Virus record (IMG/VR): IMGVR_UViG_3300020034_000016
Location: 1-57,508 of that record
From: a virus
DNA length: 57,508 nucleotides
Direction: 5' to 3' (one strand)
Part shown: piece after piece, positions 9,441 through 17,521 of the stretch
Layout of the letters: each line of letters opens with the position of its first letter
Position numbering within the stretch: position 1 is the first letter of the stretch
The notes under the pieces: model-generated
What the model saw: only the letters and a program-made list of their open reading frames with translations
What the model was told of the DNA's origin: nothing
The model's database searches: none
Translations under genes and position numbers: made by a program

Positions 9441-9767
9441 TTATCTCAACCCCATCAACTCGCGATACTTATTAATCACCGCCCACTTGGTTTTTTTTAT
9501 CTTGAATTTCTTCTCCAATCCATCGGCGATCTCATCCGGAGATAAGGCGTCCCAATTCTTCAGAATGAAATCGGTTTCCGGCTTATCCCAATACCGGTTT
9601 GCCTTCTTCACCTTGTAGTAGGTAGCGGCATTACGGAGCGCAGATACGGTTGTGGATAGCATCGTCGCCACTTCTTCATTGCCGGTTGTCGGGTAGTGTT
9701 TCTTTAGCAGGGCAATCTTTTCTTTGGGCCATTCGGTAGCGGGACGGCCAGCATTCTTTTTTTTCAT
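9441..9767 (-). CDS. Myb/SANT-like DNA-binding protein
   Basis: 108 residues from the ATG at 9767, which follows an upstream in-frame extension that I exclude because the MKKKNAGRPATEW start is typical. Two helix-turn-helix-like repeats of about 45 residues each carry spaced aromatics: WPKEKIALLKKHYPTTGNEEVATML and later WDKPETDFILKNW-DALSPDEIADGL. Each ends in a recognition-helix-like segment (VSALRNAATYYKV; TKWAVINKYREL). This arrangement is typical of small phage Myb-like regulators. It is alone on the minus strand, convergent with the lysis operon. Target is unknown, but it is one candidate for the shared 20-bp element. Confidence 0.78.
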   Translation of the reverse strand: MKKKNAGRPATEWPKEKIALLKKHYPTTGNEEVATMLSTTVSALRNAATYYKVKKANRYWDKPETDFILKNWDALSPDEIADGLEKKFKIKKTKWAVINKYRELMGLR

Positions 9768-9903
9768 GGTTACGATTTTAGTATTTGGAAAACGTGCCCG
9801 TAGATACACACACCAATAGTCATGAAATTGTTTACGAACTTGAAACGCGGACGGTTGCCGCTTCGGAGCTTGGAATAATTAAGTCTCATCGTTGAATAGT
9901 TTT

Positions 9904-9937
9904 GCCACCAAACCCCGCCTTATTAGGGCGGGGTGGC
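9904..9937. repeat. GC-rich imperfect hairpin between minus-strand genes
   Basis: GCCACC-AAA-CCCCGCC (9904-9919) pairs with GGCGGGG-TGGC (9927-9937) around a short AT loop. A run of five T follows on the plus strand at 9942-9946, none on the minus strand. It would therefore work only on plus-strand transcripts, although both neighbouring genes are on the minus strand. Confidence 0.55.
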
Positions 9938-9962
9938 AGGCTTTTTAGAATCTACTAAAAAA

Positions 9963-10460
9963 CTAATCGGCGTCTTCCAATTCAATACCCAACGCCACGC
10001 GGCAATATTCCTTAACATCATTGCTCACGTAATTATTGGACTCGTATATTAATTGTAACTGCGTCTCGGTGCATTCGTCAAGCCTCAGCACTGTAGTCGT
10101 GTCATATTCGTTATCTATGTTGATCTCGCCGGTATCGTCGTTATCATAGTCAAGTCCAACGGGGTTGCCTGTAGCGGTTGTATATATTTCTTTACCGAGA
10201 TCGAAGCCCCATTTGATCAGTCTATCATACGCCGCGTTGCCCTTACTGGCATCCAGGATCAGATCACGGAGATTTTCTCTGTCGCCAACCCTGTTAAGCA
10301 GGTCGGAGATATTTTCGAAGCTCACAAAAAGATCGTCTGTGTAGTCTGATATGGGTGTATCCATATCAACGTAAGTAACATGCCCTCCATTGTAGAAGCG
10401 TCCGCCCTTGCCCGTGTGGAAGGTAACGAGCGTTTTTTCGGTTGTGTTGTACTTTTTCAT
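9963..10460 (-). CDS. hypothetical acidic protein
   Basis: 165 residues, strongly acidic in the second half (many Asp, Glu, Asn). No signal peptide, membrane helix or known motif. It starts with MKKYNTTEKTLVTFHTG and contains a Gly-rich segment early on (GKGGRFYNGGHVTY). It is transcribed with the flanking minus-strand genes, which suggests an accessory or regulatory block expressed separately from the plus-strand operons. Similar proteins occur on Bacteroidota mobile elements as far as I recall, without a function. Confidence 0.75.
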   Translation of the reverse strand: MKKYNTTEKTLVTFHTGKGGRFYNGGHVTYVDMDTPISDYTDDLFVSFENISDLLNRVGDRENLRDLILDASKGNAAYDRLIKWGFDLGKEIYTTATGNPVGLDYDNDDTGEINIDNEYDTTTVLRLDECTETQLQLIYESNNYVSNDVKEYCRVALGIELEDAD

Positions 10461-10531
10461 CTTAGTAGATTTTTTTTGCCGCCAATGCCCCGCGCCGGTA
10501 ATGGTCGCAGGGCTGACGTTGTCGGGTAATA

Positions 10532-10801
10532 TTATTCAAAGATGAATCCTCTGAATGTGAAGGGCGTCATCATGCTTTTAGTTACATTCAAAAACTTATC
10601 GACTGATACCGTTAGAGCGGAAACGGGAATAACGTAATACGTTTCATCCATGTGCAGCATCGCGCCCTTCACCGTGCGAACCTCTAGCGTCGGGATAATG
10701 GTATTATTCACCGATTGCAGCACGTGAGCCTTTAACATCTTAACAGCAACTTGAGGAAGGGCATTACCGGTTGATACTGTATGTCTATTAGTGGTTGTCA
10801 T
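10532..10801 (-). CDS. hypothetical small protein
   Basis: 89 residues from the ATG at 10801 (MTTTNRHTVSTGNALPQ). A longer in-frame start at 10876 exists, but its extra residues look like untranslated leader. Mixed alpha/beta character, no cysteines, no motif recognised. It is the first gene of the minus-strand block and diverges from the gene at 11037. Confidence 0.65.
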   Translation of the reverse strand: MTTTNRHTVSTGNALPQVAVKMLKAHVLQSVNNTIIPTLEVRTVKGAMLHMDETYYVIPVSALTVSVDKFLNVTKSMMTPFTFRGFIFE

Positions 10802-10951
10802 GTTGTTTGTTTGTGATGTAAATATAAGGCGAATCACAACAATATCCAAGCAATTCACAACATTCTTTTTGAACATTGTTGCAAATAAGCCTTGCGGCCT
10901 GGGTTTCCACCCGGTCTTTTTTATTTAAAATACTTTCAAAATAAATCATAA

Positions 10952-10986
10952 AATGTTTGCTATTAGCAAACATTTTCATATCTTTG
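10952..10986 (+). promoter_or_regulatory. promoter with overlapping operator palindrome
   Basis: A perfect 9-bp inverted repeat, AATGTTTGC / GCAAACATT with a 5-bp centre, spans 10952-10974. It contains TTTG (10956-10959), the -33 element; a Bacteroidota -7 element TATCTTTG follows at 10979-10986, 19 bp away. The gene at 11037 starts 50 bp downstream. An operator over the -33 box suggests repression by a dimeric HTH protein. Confidence 0.7.
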
Positions 10987-11036
10987 AAGGGTCAACAGAT
11001 CTTTGATAAACGAAAGCGGTAGGCCCCGCGATAGAA

Positions 11037-11384
11037 ATGCCACCAATGATTATGGATCACGTAATAATCAAAATGGGTGAACTCCTTGCTGAGTTCCCTG
11101 ACGGTTACACTCTCGCTCTTTCCTCCTTTGAACTGGTAAAAAAAGGATGGGTAGTTCCCCTGAAAGATGCGCAGAATTTCACGGGTGAAACCGGACTACC
11201 AGAAGCCTTGGTAGTGGCGTCCAGAACTACCAGAACGATCAGCGGGTGGAAAGAAGGTGATCTTTTGTTTTGGGATGTTGTGATGGTCTTCGATGATGAA
11301 GAGGTTGCAACGTTCGCAGCCCGGAAAACGGGAACAATGATGATCTACCAGATCGAAACCGGCCGAGTGAAATGGTTAAACTAA
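11037..11384 (+). CDS. hypothetical accessory protein
   Basis: 115 residues. Two further in-frame starts exist at 11052 and 11073. The middle reads WVVPLKDAQNFTGETGLPEALV and then a beta-rich part with ISGWKEGDLLFWDVVMVF. I recall this layout in small Bacteroidota proteins that precede an HTH protein, but no function is known. It has its own promoter with operator, and a terminator separates it from the next gene. Confidence 0.75.
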   Translation: MPPMIMDHVIIKMGELLAEFPDGYTLALSSFELVKKGWVVPLKDAQNFTGETGLPEALVVASRTTRTISGWKEGDLLFWDVVMVFDDEEVATFAARKTGTMMIYQIETGRVKWLN

Positions 11385-11386
11385 AG

Positions 11387-11408
11387 AAGGGGGCGAAAGC
11401 CCCTTTTT
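11387..11408 (+). terminator. rho-independent terminator
   Basis: An 8-bp stem with a GAAA tetraloop (AAGGGGGC-GAAA-GCCCCTTT) followed by T residues, directly after the stop at 11384. Because the HTH gene starts only 14 bp later, it may act as an attenuator for that gene. Confidence 0.8.
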
Positions 11409-11421
11409 AAAAAATTCTATT

Positions 11422-11907
11422 ATGTCAGAAATTAAAAATCTTCACCTGCTCGAGGATACAACATTTGAGCAGAGTAACGCAATGGAGCAGGCTGCGCTCT
11501 TACACCGCCGGCATGGGGGTATTGTATTCAAGATACTGGAGTATTCGCCAAAGAAAGTGATCATCCAGGTGGCGCAGGAACGGCATGCGGCCGGGAATTA
11601 TCAGTCAGCAAAACGGCTGATCGAAATTGTACACGAGACGTTTGATCGTTTCTTCAAGGATGCGAAGGTCATTCCCCGGCCAATTGTATTCGAGGTAAGT
11701 CCAGCCAATAAGGTTACTTCAGAATGGATCAACAAGAAGATGCTCACGATAGGCGTCAGGCTCAAGGAAATTGCTGCCGATACCGGCATAGAATATTCAC
11801 AGCTAAGTGGCCTGGTGACCGGCAATAAGCCGTTATCGCAGACCGTCAAGGCCATGTTCTACTTCTACTTCCTCAGCAAAGGTGAAGTCGTGGAGAAGAA
11901 CGCGTAG
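11422..11907 (+). CDS. HTH-domain regulator
   Basis: 161 residues. The N-terminal two thirds form an alpha/beta domain of unknown family. Residues about 105-160 look like a lambda-repressor-type HTH: IGVRLKEIAADTGIEYSQLSGLVTGNK with the usual helix-turn-helix spacing. It probably binds DNA as a phage or lysogeny regulator. It follows a terminator or attenuator hairpin. Confidence 0.75.
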   Translation: MSEIKNLHLLEDTTFEQSNAMEQAALLHRRHGGIVFKILEYSPKKVIIQVAQERHAAGNYQSAKRLIEIVHETFDRFFKDAKVIPRPIVFEVSPANKVTSEWINKKMLTIGVRLKEIAADTGIEYSQLSGLVTGNKPLSQTVKAMFYFYFLSKGEVVEKNA

Positions 11908-12022
11908 CGTTGATTGCCTTCACCATATCGAATTCGCAAGACTCATATCCAAAGCTGGAGGTTACCCTCCGGCTTTTCTATTTCAAGTAGTTACACATTT
12001 AATTGGGCAAGTCGAAGAATTT

Positions 12023-12056
12023 GTACTAAAATTGCTAAAGGAATTAGTACTAAAAT
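12023..12056 (+). promoter_or_regulatory. direct repeat and palindrome upstream of SRAP gene
   Basis: GTACTAAAAT occurs at 12023-12032 and 12047-12056, exactly 24 bp apart. The second copy is part of the perfect 10-bp palindrome TTAGTACTAA (12044-12053). It lies just before the SRAP start at 12067. SRAP genes are SOS-controlled in some bacteria, so a LexA- or repressor-type operator is possible; this is inference. Confidence 0.45.
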
Positions 12057-12066
12057 CATCCGGTTT

Positions 12067-12855
12067 ATGTGTTACTACAATGGCATGCGGGTTACCAGGG
12101 ATCAGTTCATCCGCCTCATAGGTATCGAGCGGGAGCTGAAAGGCATGAACCTGGTGCGTCCTGTCGCCAACGGGTTTGATTACCGAAGCTGGCCGATCGT
12201 CCGCCCAACAGCGGATCGCAAAAGTTTTACTGTGAAGGAGGCGCATTGGGAATTTATCCCTGAATACATCGAGGACGATATACAATTAAAAGAAGCCCGA
12301 AAGCATCAGACCTGGCTGAACGCCAAAGGAGAGAATCTTTGGGTCAACGAGAAGGGGAAACTTTCTATGTGGTCAGAGGCTGCGGAGGCTCGGCGTTGTC
12401 TTGTACTCAGCTCTCATTTTTTTGAATTCAGGCATGTTCCAGTTATCGGTAATAAGGGGCAGCCACTCAAGAAAACTGAGTCGATCCCTTATTGCATTAC
12501 TCTGCGCGACAGGCCGGAGTATTTCTTTATGGCCGGTATCTGGCGGACCTGGACGAATCATGCGAGAGGTCAATCGGCAGATACATTCGCGATCGTAACT
12601 GCACCGGCTAACGAATTCATGGCGGAGATCCACAATACCAAAAAACGTATGCCAGTGATCATGGATGAAGACCAGGCGGCAGCATGGCTAAAGCATGGTC
12701 AGTCCCGGAAAATAATTACAGAGCTGGCCACTACGCCCTACGATCCCGCGAAGATGATCGCCTGGACAGTGGCCAAAGATTTCAAGAACAAGGAAAACCC
12801 GGAGGAGCCCTTTCATTACTCACACGTAGCACCGATCGAATATGCACCAAACTAA
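12067..12855 (+). CDS. SRAP-family protein (HMCES/YedK-like abasic-site shield)
   Basis: 262 residues from the ATG at 12067; this start puts Cys at position 2, the catalytic residue that SRAP proteins expose after Met removal, so the longer upstream reading is excluded. Other family marks are RRCLVLSSHFFEF with Glu120, the AEIHNTKKRMPVIM block with His189 and the RMPVI segment, and a late AAAWL. SRAP proteins form a DNA-protein crosslink with abasic sites in single-stranded DNA and prevent strand breakage. Phages often carry one; here it would protect replicating DNA. The next gene overlaps its end. Confidence 0.9.
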   Translation: MCYYNGMRVTRDQFIRLIGIERELKGMNLVRPVANGFDYRSWPIVRPTADRKSFTVKEAHWEFIPEYIEDDIQLKEARKHQTWLNAKGENLWVNEKGKLSMWSEAAEARRCLVLSSHFFEFRHVPVIGNKGQPLKKTESIPYCITLRDRPEYFFMAGIWRTWTNHARGQSADTFAIVTAPANEFMAEIHNTKKRMPVIMDEDQAAAWLKHGQSRKIITELATTPYDPAKMIAWTVAKDFKNKENPEEPFHYSHVAPIEYAPN

Positions 12856-13165
12856 GATCTTCTATATCATTATTGATCCGATCCGGTCCAAAAAGATCAG
12901 GTTGAAGGTCGATCACTATTATTCCAGTGCGGAGTCGGAGAAGTTTCGCGTCTATGGTAACAGTGGGCGGTATGTCGATCTGGAAAAACGGCTTACGTCA
13001 AAACAGGATCCCTGGAAGGTACTCACCGTGCAATCGGAAGTGTCCGATATCAAGAAGACCACTTTTGCTGTTGCATGTATGCAGGACGAGATAGACTTTT
13101 ACCTTAATGATCAGGTATGGAAATCTCAGCGTCCCTGTAACCCTCGACCTGAATTGCATAATTAA
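12842..13165 (+). CDS. hypothetical small basic protein
   Basis: 107 residues, basic, overlapping the SRAP gene end by 14 bp. It starts MHQTKIFYIIIDPIRSKKIRL, has a beta-rich body, and carries no known motif. Co-transcribed with SRAP and the next three small genes. Confidence 0.65.
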   Translation: MHQTKIFYIIIDPIRSKKIRLKVDHYYSSAESEKFRVYGNSGRYVDLEKRLTSKQDPWKVLTVQSEVSDIKKTTFAVACMQDEIDFYLNDQVWKSQRPCNPRPELHN

Positions 13166-13171
13166 TTTCCG

Positions 13172-13441
13172 ATGCCATCTCTCATTAAGTTTTATGCGAA
13201 GTTCAGCTTCTGGCCTATGGCGCCGGCAAGAATATACATCGAAGAGATCCCCAACTTTGAAGGGGTTCGGCGGTTTAAGATTATAGGAAAGAACCGGCAC
13301 GTGATCCTGGAAAAGAACCCGCGCCGGATCCCTTATCCCTGGTGTGTCGTCGAAGGATACTTTATCGAAGGGTTTATGCGCACTGTTGCTCTGGAAATTG
13401 ACAAACAAATAGCAGAAGAATCAGCCCCGGATCAGGCGTGA
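13172..13441 (+). CDS. hypothetical small protein
   Basis: 89 residues, basic in the middle (RRFKIIGKNRHVILEKNPRR) and acidic at the end. No known motif. Seven bases after the previous gene, in the same operon. Confidence 0.65.
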   Translation: MPSLIKFYAKFSFWPMAPARIYIEEIPNFEGVRRFKIIGKNRHVILEKNPRRIPYPWCVVEGYFIEGFMRTVALEIDKQIAEESAPDQA

Positions 13442-13456
13442 AATAGCAATTTAAAA

Positions 13457-13711
13457 ATGAGTAAATTGCTTATCCAACTTAATCAGATGACAGAAGCGCT
13501 TTTCAGTGTAGTATTCGAAGATCAGCAAATCATCGTTCATGCCGATATCAGGGATGATCGCACCCGGTACCGGATAGACTGGCCGGATGGCAGCCATGAC
13601 TGGCTCTATTTCGAAGGGGATGTCTGGCATGCAGAAACAACGATGCCGGCAGCGAAAATAAATTCCATCGCTACAATGATCGATAATCATCTTAATAATT
13701 CCAGCGTATGA
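13457..13711 (+). CDS. hypothetical small protein
   Basis: 84 residues with a compact beta-like centre (DWPDGSHDWLYFEGDVWHAE). No signal peptide or motif. It overlaps the next gene by ATGA. Confidence 0.7.
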   Translation: MSKLLIQLNQMTEALFSVVFEDQQIIVHADIRDDRTRYRIDWPDGSHDWLYFEGDVWHAETTMPAAKINSIATMIDNHLNNSSV

Positions 13712-14010
13712 GTAGTATATATGCGAAACAACAGGCAGGCAAAATTATTGACTTATTCGAATCCAAAACAGATCCGGTGATGCTGCTTGGACTAAGTAAT
13801 GAAATATTAAGAACAATTACGCTCATCGAGGTGAACGCTCTGGACTACGACCTTGTCACCACCTGGCGTGGCAATTACATGAATGCCGCGGCGATGGGTT
13901 CTTTTCTTCGTCCAAAACATGATCCTCAATACGGCAGAGATACCACCAGATTCACAGAAGAGTTGAAAGCCATTTGCAATAAAATTATCCAGGCTGACAG
14001 TGAATTCTGA
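13708..14010 (+). CDS. hypothetical small helical protein
   Basis: 100 residues, mostly helical, no known motif. Last gene of the SRAP operon, starting by ATGA overlap. The promoter of the glycan operon begins directly after it. Confidence 0.7.
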   Translation: MSSIYAKQQAGKIIDLFESKTDPVMLLGLSNEILRTITLIEVNALDYDLVTTWRGNYMNAAAMGSFLRPKHDPQYGRDTTRFTEELKAICNKIIQADSEF

Positions 14011-14026
14011 TCTTCCAGTGTCGTTA

Positions 14027-14059
14027 TTTGTGACATAATGTATCTTTTCACTACTTTTG
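14027..14059 (+). promoter_or_regulatory. promoter of the glycan operon
   Basis: -33 element TTTG at 14027-14030 and -7 element TACTTTTG at 14052-14059, 21 bp apart, which is Bacteroidota spacing. The first glycan gene starts at 14075, so the leader is short. The spacer is almost exactly filled by the shared 20-bp element. An 8-bp inverted repeat (14053-14060 with 14067-14074) overlaps the -7 box and leader. Confidence 0.75.
14032..14051 (-). promoter_or_regulatory. shared 20-bp element, copy 1 (glycan operon)
   Basis: Reads GACATAATGTATC-T-TTTCAC on the plus strand, the reverse complement of GTGAAA-N-GATACATTATGTC found at 46433 and 51215. Nineteen of twenty positions are identical in all three copies; only the N varies. 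Here it lies between the -33 and -7 boxes, as expected for a repressor operator. Confidence 0.8.
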
Positions 14060-14074
14060 ATTTTCTTCAAAAGT

Positions 14075-14614
14075 ATGCAGGTACATATTTCCATCCCATA
14101 CAGAACTGACAAAAACCTCGGCAAGGCTTATAACGAGGCCATGGCCAGGATCCCGGATGGAGATGCCGCCTGCTTCATTGACTACGACGTTCAATTACTC
14201 ACCCCGGATGCAGGCGCCATCATCCAGAAGTATGCGGAGATCTATCCTGATGCGCTCCTCACCTGCTACACGAATCGCATTTCACCGTTGAGTGCTCGCC
14301 AGCTGCTACTCGGTATAGTGTCTGAGGACCCTGACATTCGTAACCATATACGGTTAGCCGAGTGTCAGCGAAACCTTAACGCATACAACGTCACTCCCAT
14401 CATCCGCGATATCTCTGGATTCCTGATGGTCATACCTAAATCCCTTTGGCAGGAACACCCTTTCGATGACAATGGCGCCTGCCTGGGCGTCGACACCTAT
14501 TACGGCCGGAAGATCCGTGCTGCAGGAAAACAGATCCTCCGGATGGACGCCTTGTATGTTTTTCACGCCTATCGCCTCCTCCAGGGCATCGGCAATAAAA
14601 CCCACCTGTTATGA
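14075..14614 (+). CDS. glycosyltransferase (GT-A fold)
   Basis: 179 residues from the ATG at 14075; a TTG six codons earlier lies inside the -7 box and is rejected. Typical GT-A features are an early KNLGKAYNEAM segment, a DxD metal site FIDYDVQL (Asp36, Asp38), and a late acceptor-side segment SGFLMVIPKSLW followed by LGVDTYYGRKIRAAGKQI. It would transfer a sugar from a nucleotide donor. It is the first gene of a seven-gene cassette and overlaps the next by ATGA. Donor and acceptor are unknown. Confidence 0.82.
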   Translation: MQVHISIPYRTDKNLGKAYNEAMARIPDGDAACFIDYDVQLLTPDAGAIIQKYAEIYPDALLTCYTNRISPLSARQLLLGIVSEDPDIRNHIRLAECQRNLNAYNVTPIIRDISGFLMVIPKSLWQEHPFDDNGACLGVDTYYGRKIRAAGKQILRMDALYVFHAYRLLQGIGNKTHLL

Positions 14615-15252
14615 TCCCCTGCTTAATGATCACATATAATCGTCTCGAGTATACCAAACGAGCATTGGCGGCGGCGCTCGAATCGGATTTTGACAAAGTG
14701 ATAGTGATTGACAATGGTTCCACGGATGATACCGTTGACTGGCTGCAACGTCAAGATCATCCTAAATTATTTGTCAAGTTCCATAATGGAGAATCTTCTA
14801 CGATCGCCTCGGCTATGAACCGCTTCTTATACATCACCCAAAGATGCCACGTAGTAGGCAAGGTTGATAACGATACAATAATTCCGAACAATTTTGTGAA
14901 TAGGATGATCAGTGGTCTGCAGGTAGCTGACATCGTCCAAGCCAAACATCCGATTCTCAAGGCGACTCATCCGGATGGATTCGATGCCTGGGTAAAGACG
15001 ATGCCCAGCCAGGGATGCGTCCGATTCAATCACTTTGTCGGTGGATCCGGAATCCTTTTCAAAAGAGATATCATCGATGAAGTGCCGGAGACTGATTGGG
15101 CGCTCGGTGGGTGGAGGGAATTTCAACGGCGGAAACCACTGCTGAAGAAAGCCTTTGTCACGGATGTTGAGATTCAGCTGCTCGATACTGATGAGAACGG
15201 CGCGGACTATTCAAAATATCCAGAATACTATACAGAAACACGACGCTTATGA
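14611..15252 (+). CDS. family 2-like glycosyltransferase
   Basis: 213 residues. The N-terminus has the GT2 pattern MITYNRLEYTKRAL, then VIDNGSTDDT and a DxD site KVDNDT (Asp86, Asp88), followed by a loop with GGSGILFKRDI. GT2 enzymes invert configuration using a nucleotide-sugar donor and a divalent metal. It overlaps genes on both sides by ATGA. Confidence 0.87.
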   Translation: MIPCLMITYNRLEYTKRALAAALESDFDKVIVIDNGSTDDTVDWLQRQDHPKLFVKFHNGESSTIASAMNRFLYITQRCHVVGKVDNDTIIPNNFVNRMISGLQVADIVQAKHPILKATHPDGFDAWVKTMPSQGCVRFNHFVGGSGILFKRDIIDEVPETDWALGGWREFQRRKPLLKKAFVTDVEIQLLDTDENGADYSKYPEYYTETRRL

Positions 15253-15821
15253 TCACAAACGATAAAAGCATCACCACTCCTGAATATTGGAACAACGTGT
15301 ATGCCGGTAAGAATGACAATGCTGTGGTCGACGCCAGCAATACCGTACGGCCGCCCAATCCCTTTGATCGCTTCGGATGGGTCGCACAATATGCGGAAGG
15401 CCCATGTGTTTACGGCGTTGCGTCGGGGCATGCTCACATTGAGAAGAGAATACAGGCGCTACACCCTGACTGGATCGTCATCGCGAGTGATCAATCCGTT
15501 GAGGCCAGGAAAGTGGCCAATTTTGGGCGATATCAAATTGCCGATGCCTACGCTATCAATGCCCTCAATAAGAGTTTCAATACGATCATCTGTTGTCAGG
15601 CTATGGAATACCTGAAGGAACAGGAGAGGTTCCTGCTCGAGGCGCAGCGGGTTGCCTGCAAGCTGATCATCACCGTACCGATCGGTGAAATGAAAAAATG
15701 GTCGCAGCTACGCATTTATACTGAGCAAAATGTCCGCCAGCTGCTGGAGCCCTATGGCCTGATCGAGATTTTCGAACGGCATGAGGATCTTCTTTTAGTT
15801 AAAGTGAAATTCCATGATTGA
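15249..15821 (+). CDS. class I SAM-dependent methyltransferase, glycan cassette
   Basis: 190 residues. A Rossmann-like core: VYGVASGHAHIEKRI corresponds to the SAM loop, IVIASDQS to the acidic end of strand 2, and NTIICCQAMEYL to the motif after strand 4, then a Leu-rich helix and IITVPIGE. The SAM loop is atypical, with no GxGxG. It sits between two glycosyltransferase genes, so it probably methylates a sugar or nucleotide-sugar intermediate. It overlaps both neighbours. Confidence 0.75.
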   Translation: MITNDKSITTPEYWNNVYAGKNDNAVVDASNTVRPPNPFDRFGWVAQYAEGPCVYGVASGHAHIEKRIQALHPDWIVIASDQSVEARKVANFGRYQIADAYAINALNKSFNTIICCQAMEYLKEQERFLLEAQRVACKLIITVPIGEMKKWSQLRIYTEQNVRQLLEPYGLIEIFERHEDLLLVKVKFHD

Positions 15822-16440
15822 ATTTGTCACCGCATCACATGATCGTGAGGTCCTTCAAAAGAACCTGCTTTCCTCACCCGTTATAGAGAAATACGGCGTA
15901 GTTGTACAGGAAAACTATACGAATGTGTCGAAAGCCTATAATGAGGCCAGAATTACAGAGGAGATTGTAGCTTATATACATCACGATGTACTTCTCCCGA
16001 GATCGTTTGAATGGCAGCTCAAACTGTCCTTGAAATGGATAGACAAACTGGACCGGGATTGGGCTGTTTTGGGAGTTGCCGGCGTGAAGCTTAAGGATGG
16101 CAAGCGAACCATCCATGGGAATATCCTCGATCGCGGCCGCGAGTGGGGCTCTCAACTTGAAATTCCTACAGAAGTCGACACCCTCGACGAACTACTGCTG
16201 ATCACAAAAGGCGATTTCAAGTTCGACGAGCAGTTGGACCTGCATTTCTACGGTGCCGACATCTGCATGCAGGCCCGTGCTCAAGGACGAAAGAACTATG
16301 CCATCCAGGCCTTCTGCCACCACAACTCGACACTGGCGATCGGCCACAGATCCGAAAGCTTTAAACGCTGCGGCCAGTACTTCCGGGAAAAATGGATCAA
16401 TCAACTACCTATTGCCACGACATGCATCATTCTCAGCTGA
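15814..16440 (+). CDS. glycosyltransferase (GT2_5-like)
   Basis: 208 residues. It shows the layout of the Glyco_tranf_2_5 family: AYNEAR, then YIHHDVLLP (His-His-Asp near 56-58), LGVAGVKLKDGKRTIHG, VDTLDELLLITKGDFKFDE, LHFYGADICMQARAQGRKN and a terminal CHHNST. The HHD triplet takes the place of the metal-binding DxD. Overlaps both neighbours in the cassette. Confidence 0.85.
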   Translation: MIEFVTASHDREVLQKNLLSSPVIEKYGVVVQENYTNVSKAYNEARITEEIVAYIHHDVLLPRSFEWQLKLSLKWIDKLDRDWAVLGVAGVKLKDGKRTIHGNILDRGREWGSQLEIPTEVDTLDELLLITKGDFKFDEQLDLHFYGADICMQARAQGRKNYAIQAFCHHNSTLAIGHRSESFKRCGQYFREKWINQLPIATTCIILS

Positions 16441-16928
16441 TCATATTGTCTTATCACCGCTTCGTTGAGGAAGAGTCGGATTACCGGTTTTCCCGCACCT
16501 ACCACCAATTCAGCCACGATATCCGCAAGAAGGTATATGACTGGATTACCATCGATGATGGGATGATCTGCCAGCTTAGGGCCTGTGAGATGCTCCGGGT
16601 GCATAATGTCCGGGCAAAACTCTTTATCTGTACTTCCCTGGTTGGAACGAAAGGATACTGCAGCTGGGATGAACTGAGGGCGCTTTCTGAATATCACGAC
16701 ATCGAGAACCACAGCTTTTCACACAGACGACATGATCTGCTGCTTGATCAAACTGTATACACTTTTATTAACGCGGCGCAAATTCAGATCCAGCAAGAGA
16801 TCGGAAAAGCATCACGGTACTTCGTAGCGCCATATAATACCTACAACCCACGAGTCGAGAAAATAGCGGAAGATCTCGGATTGATTATTCTGAAGGACCG
16901 CGTCAACATTTTAAATATCAGTAAATGA
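16422..16928 (+). CDS. polysaccharide deacetylase (NodB-like)
   Basis: 168 residues from the ATG at 16422, chosen because MHHSQLIILSYHRF begins exactly where the NodB fold starts; an ATG at 16392 would overlap the previous gene by 49 bp. Metal and catalytic motifs: WITIDDG (Asp45, Asp46) and ENHSFSHRRHD with His97 and His101, the HxxxH pair. It would remove acetyl groups from an N-acetylated or O-acetylated glycan. It is shorter than most NodB domains. It lies in the glycan cassette and overlaps the next gene by ATGA. Confidence 0.85.
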   Translation: MHHSQLIILSYHRFVEEESDYRFSRTYHQFSHDIRKKVYDWITIDDGMICQLRACEMLRVHNVRAKLFICTSLVGTKGYCSWDELRALSEYHDIENHSFSHRRHDLLLDQTVYTFINAAQIQIQQEIGKASRYFVAPYNTYNPRVEKIAEDLGLIILKDRVNILNISK

Positions 16929-17521
16929 CACATCACAGTGAACTTCTCAACCGCCTGATCGCCGCCCATGGATACAAGTCGTACCTGGAGATCGGCACCT
17001 TTAACCGGTCCCACAACTTTGATAAGATCAATGCCGAGATAAAGGAATGTGTGGATCCGGATCCCGTGGCCAACGCGACCTATCAATGCACATCAGATTA
17101 TTTCTTCGAAACGATCAATAACCTAGACGCGGAAGATGGTGGAGGCCAGACATTCGACCTGATCTTTGTCGATGGGCTGCACCATGCCGAACAGGTAGAA
17201 AAGGATATCAAGAACGCATATGCTGCTTTGACTCCGCGAGGAATGATCGTCGTGCATGACAGCAATCCACCTACCGAGCAGACAACCTGTGTGCCCAGGG
17301 GATCGCAGCGCGAATGGTGTGGTGACGTGTACAAGGCTATTAGCAGGATCGTCTCACCGAAGCTCACGCTGGACTTCGACTATGGCTGCTGTGTGATCTT
17401 AAAGTCTTTCGACTTGAAATTCTCCGATAGAAGCGTGGACTGGAAGACATTTGACGCGAACCGGCGAGACCTACTCGGACTTGCTACTGTCGATGATGGT
17501 AGCCGTCAATTGGGAATATGA
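16925..17521 (+). CDS. class I methyltransferase (Methyltransf_24-like)
   Basis: 198 residues. SAM site YLEIGTFNRS (about 20-29), strand-2 acidic residue in CVDPDP, and the catalytic-region motif LIFVDGLHHAEQVEKDI, followed by GMIVVHDSNPP. These blocks are typical of Methyltransf_24 proteins found in glycan gene clusters, where they O-methylate sugars. Overlaps both neighbours by ATGA. Confidence 0.85.
   Translation: MTHHSELLNRLIAAHGYKSYLEIGTFNRSHNFDKINAEIKECVDPDPVANATYQCTSDYFFETINNLDAEDGGGQTFDLIFVDGLHHAEQVEKDIKNAYAALTPRGMIVVHDSNPPTEQTTCVPRGSQREWCGDVYKAISRIVSPKLTLDFDYGCCVILKSFDLKFSDRSVDWKTFDANRRDLLGLATVDDGSRQLGI

Noticed and set aside
9904-9937. GC-rich hairpin taken as terminator of the minus-strand gene at 9963
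   Set aside because: The T run is on the plus strand side only. It would not stop minus-strand transcription.
14057-14074. TTG start six codons upstream in the first glycosyltransferase
   Set aside because: It overlaps the -7 promoter element, so it would lie before the transcript start.
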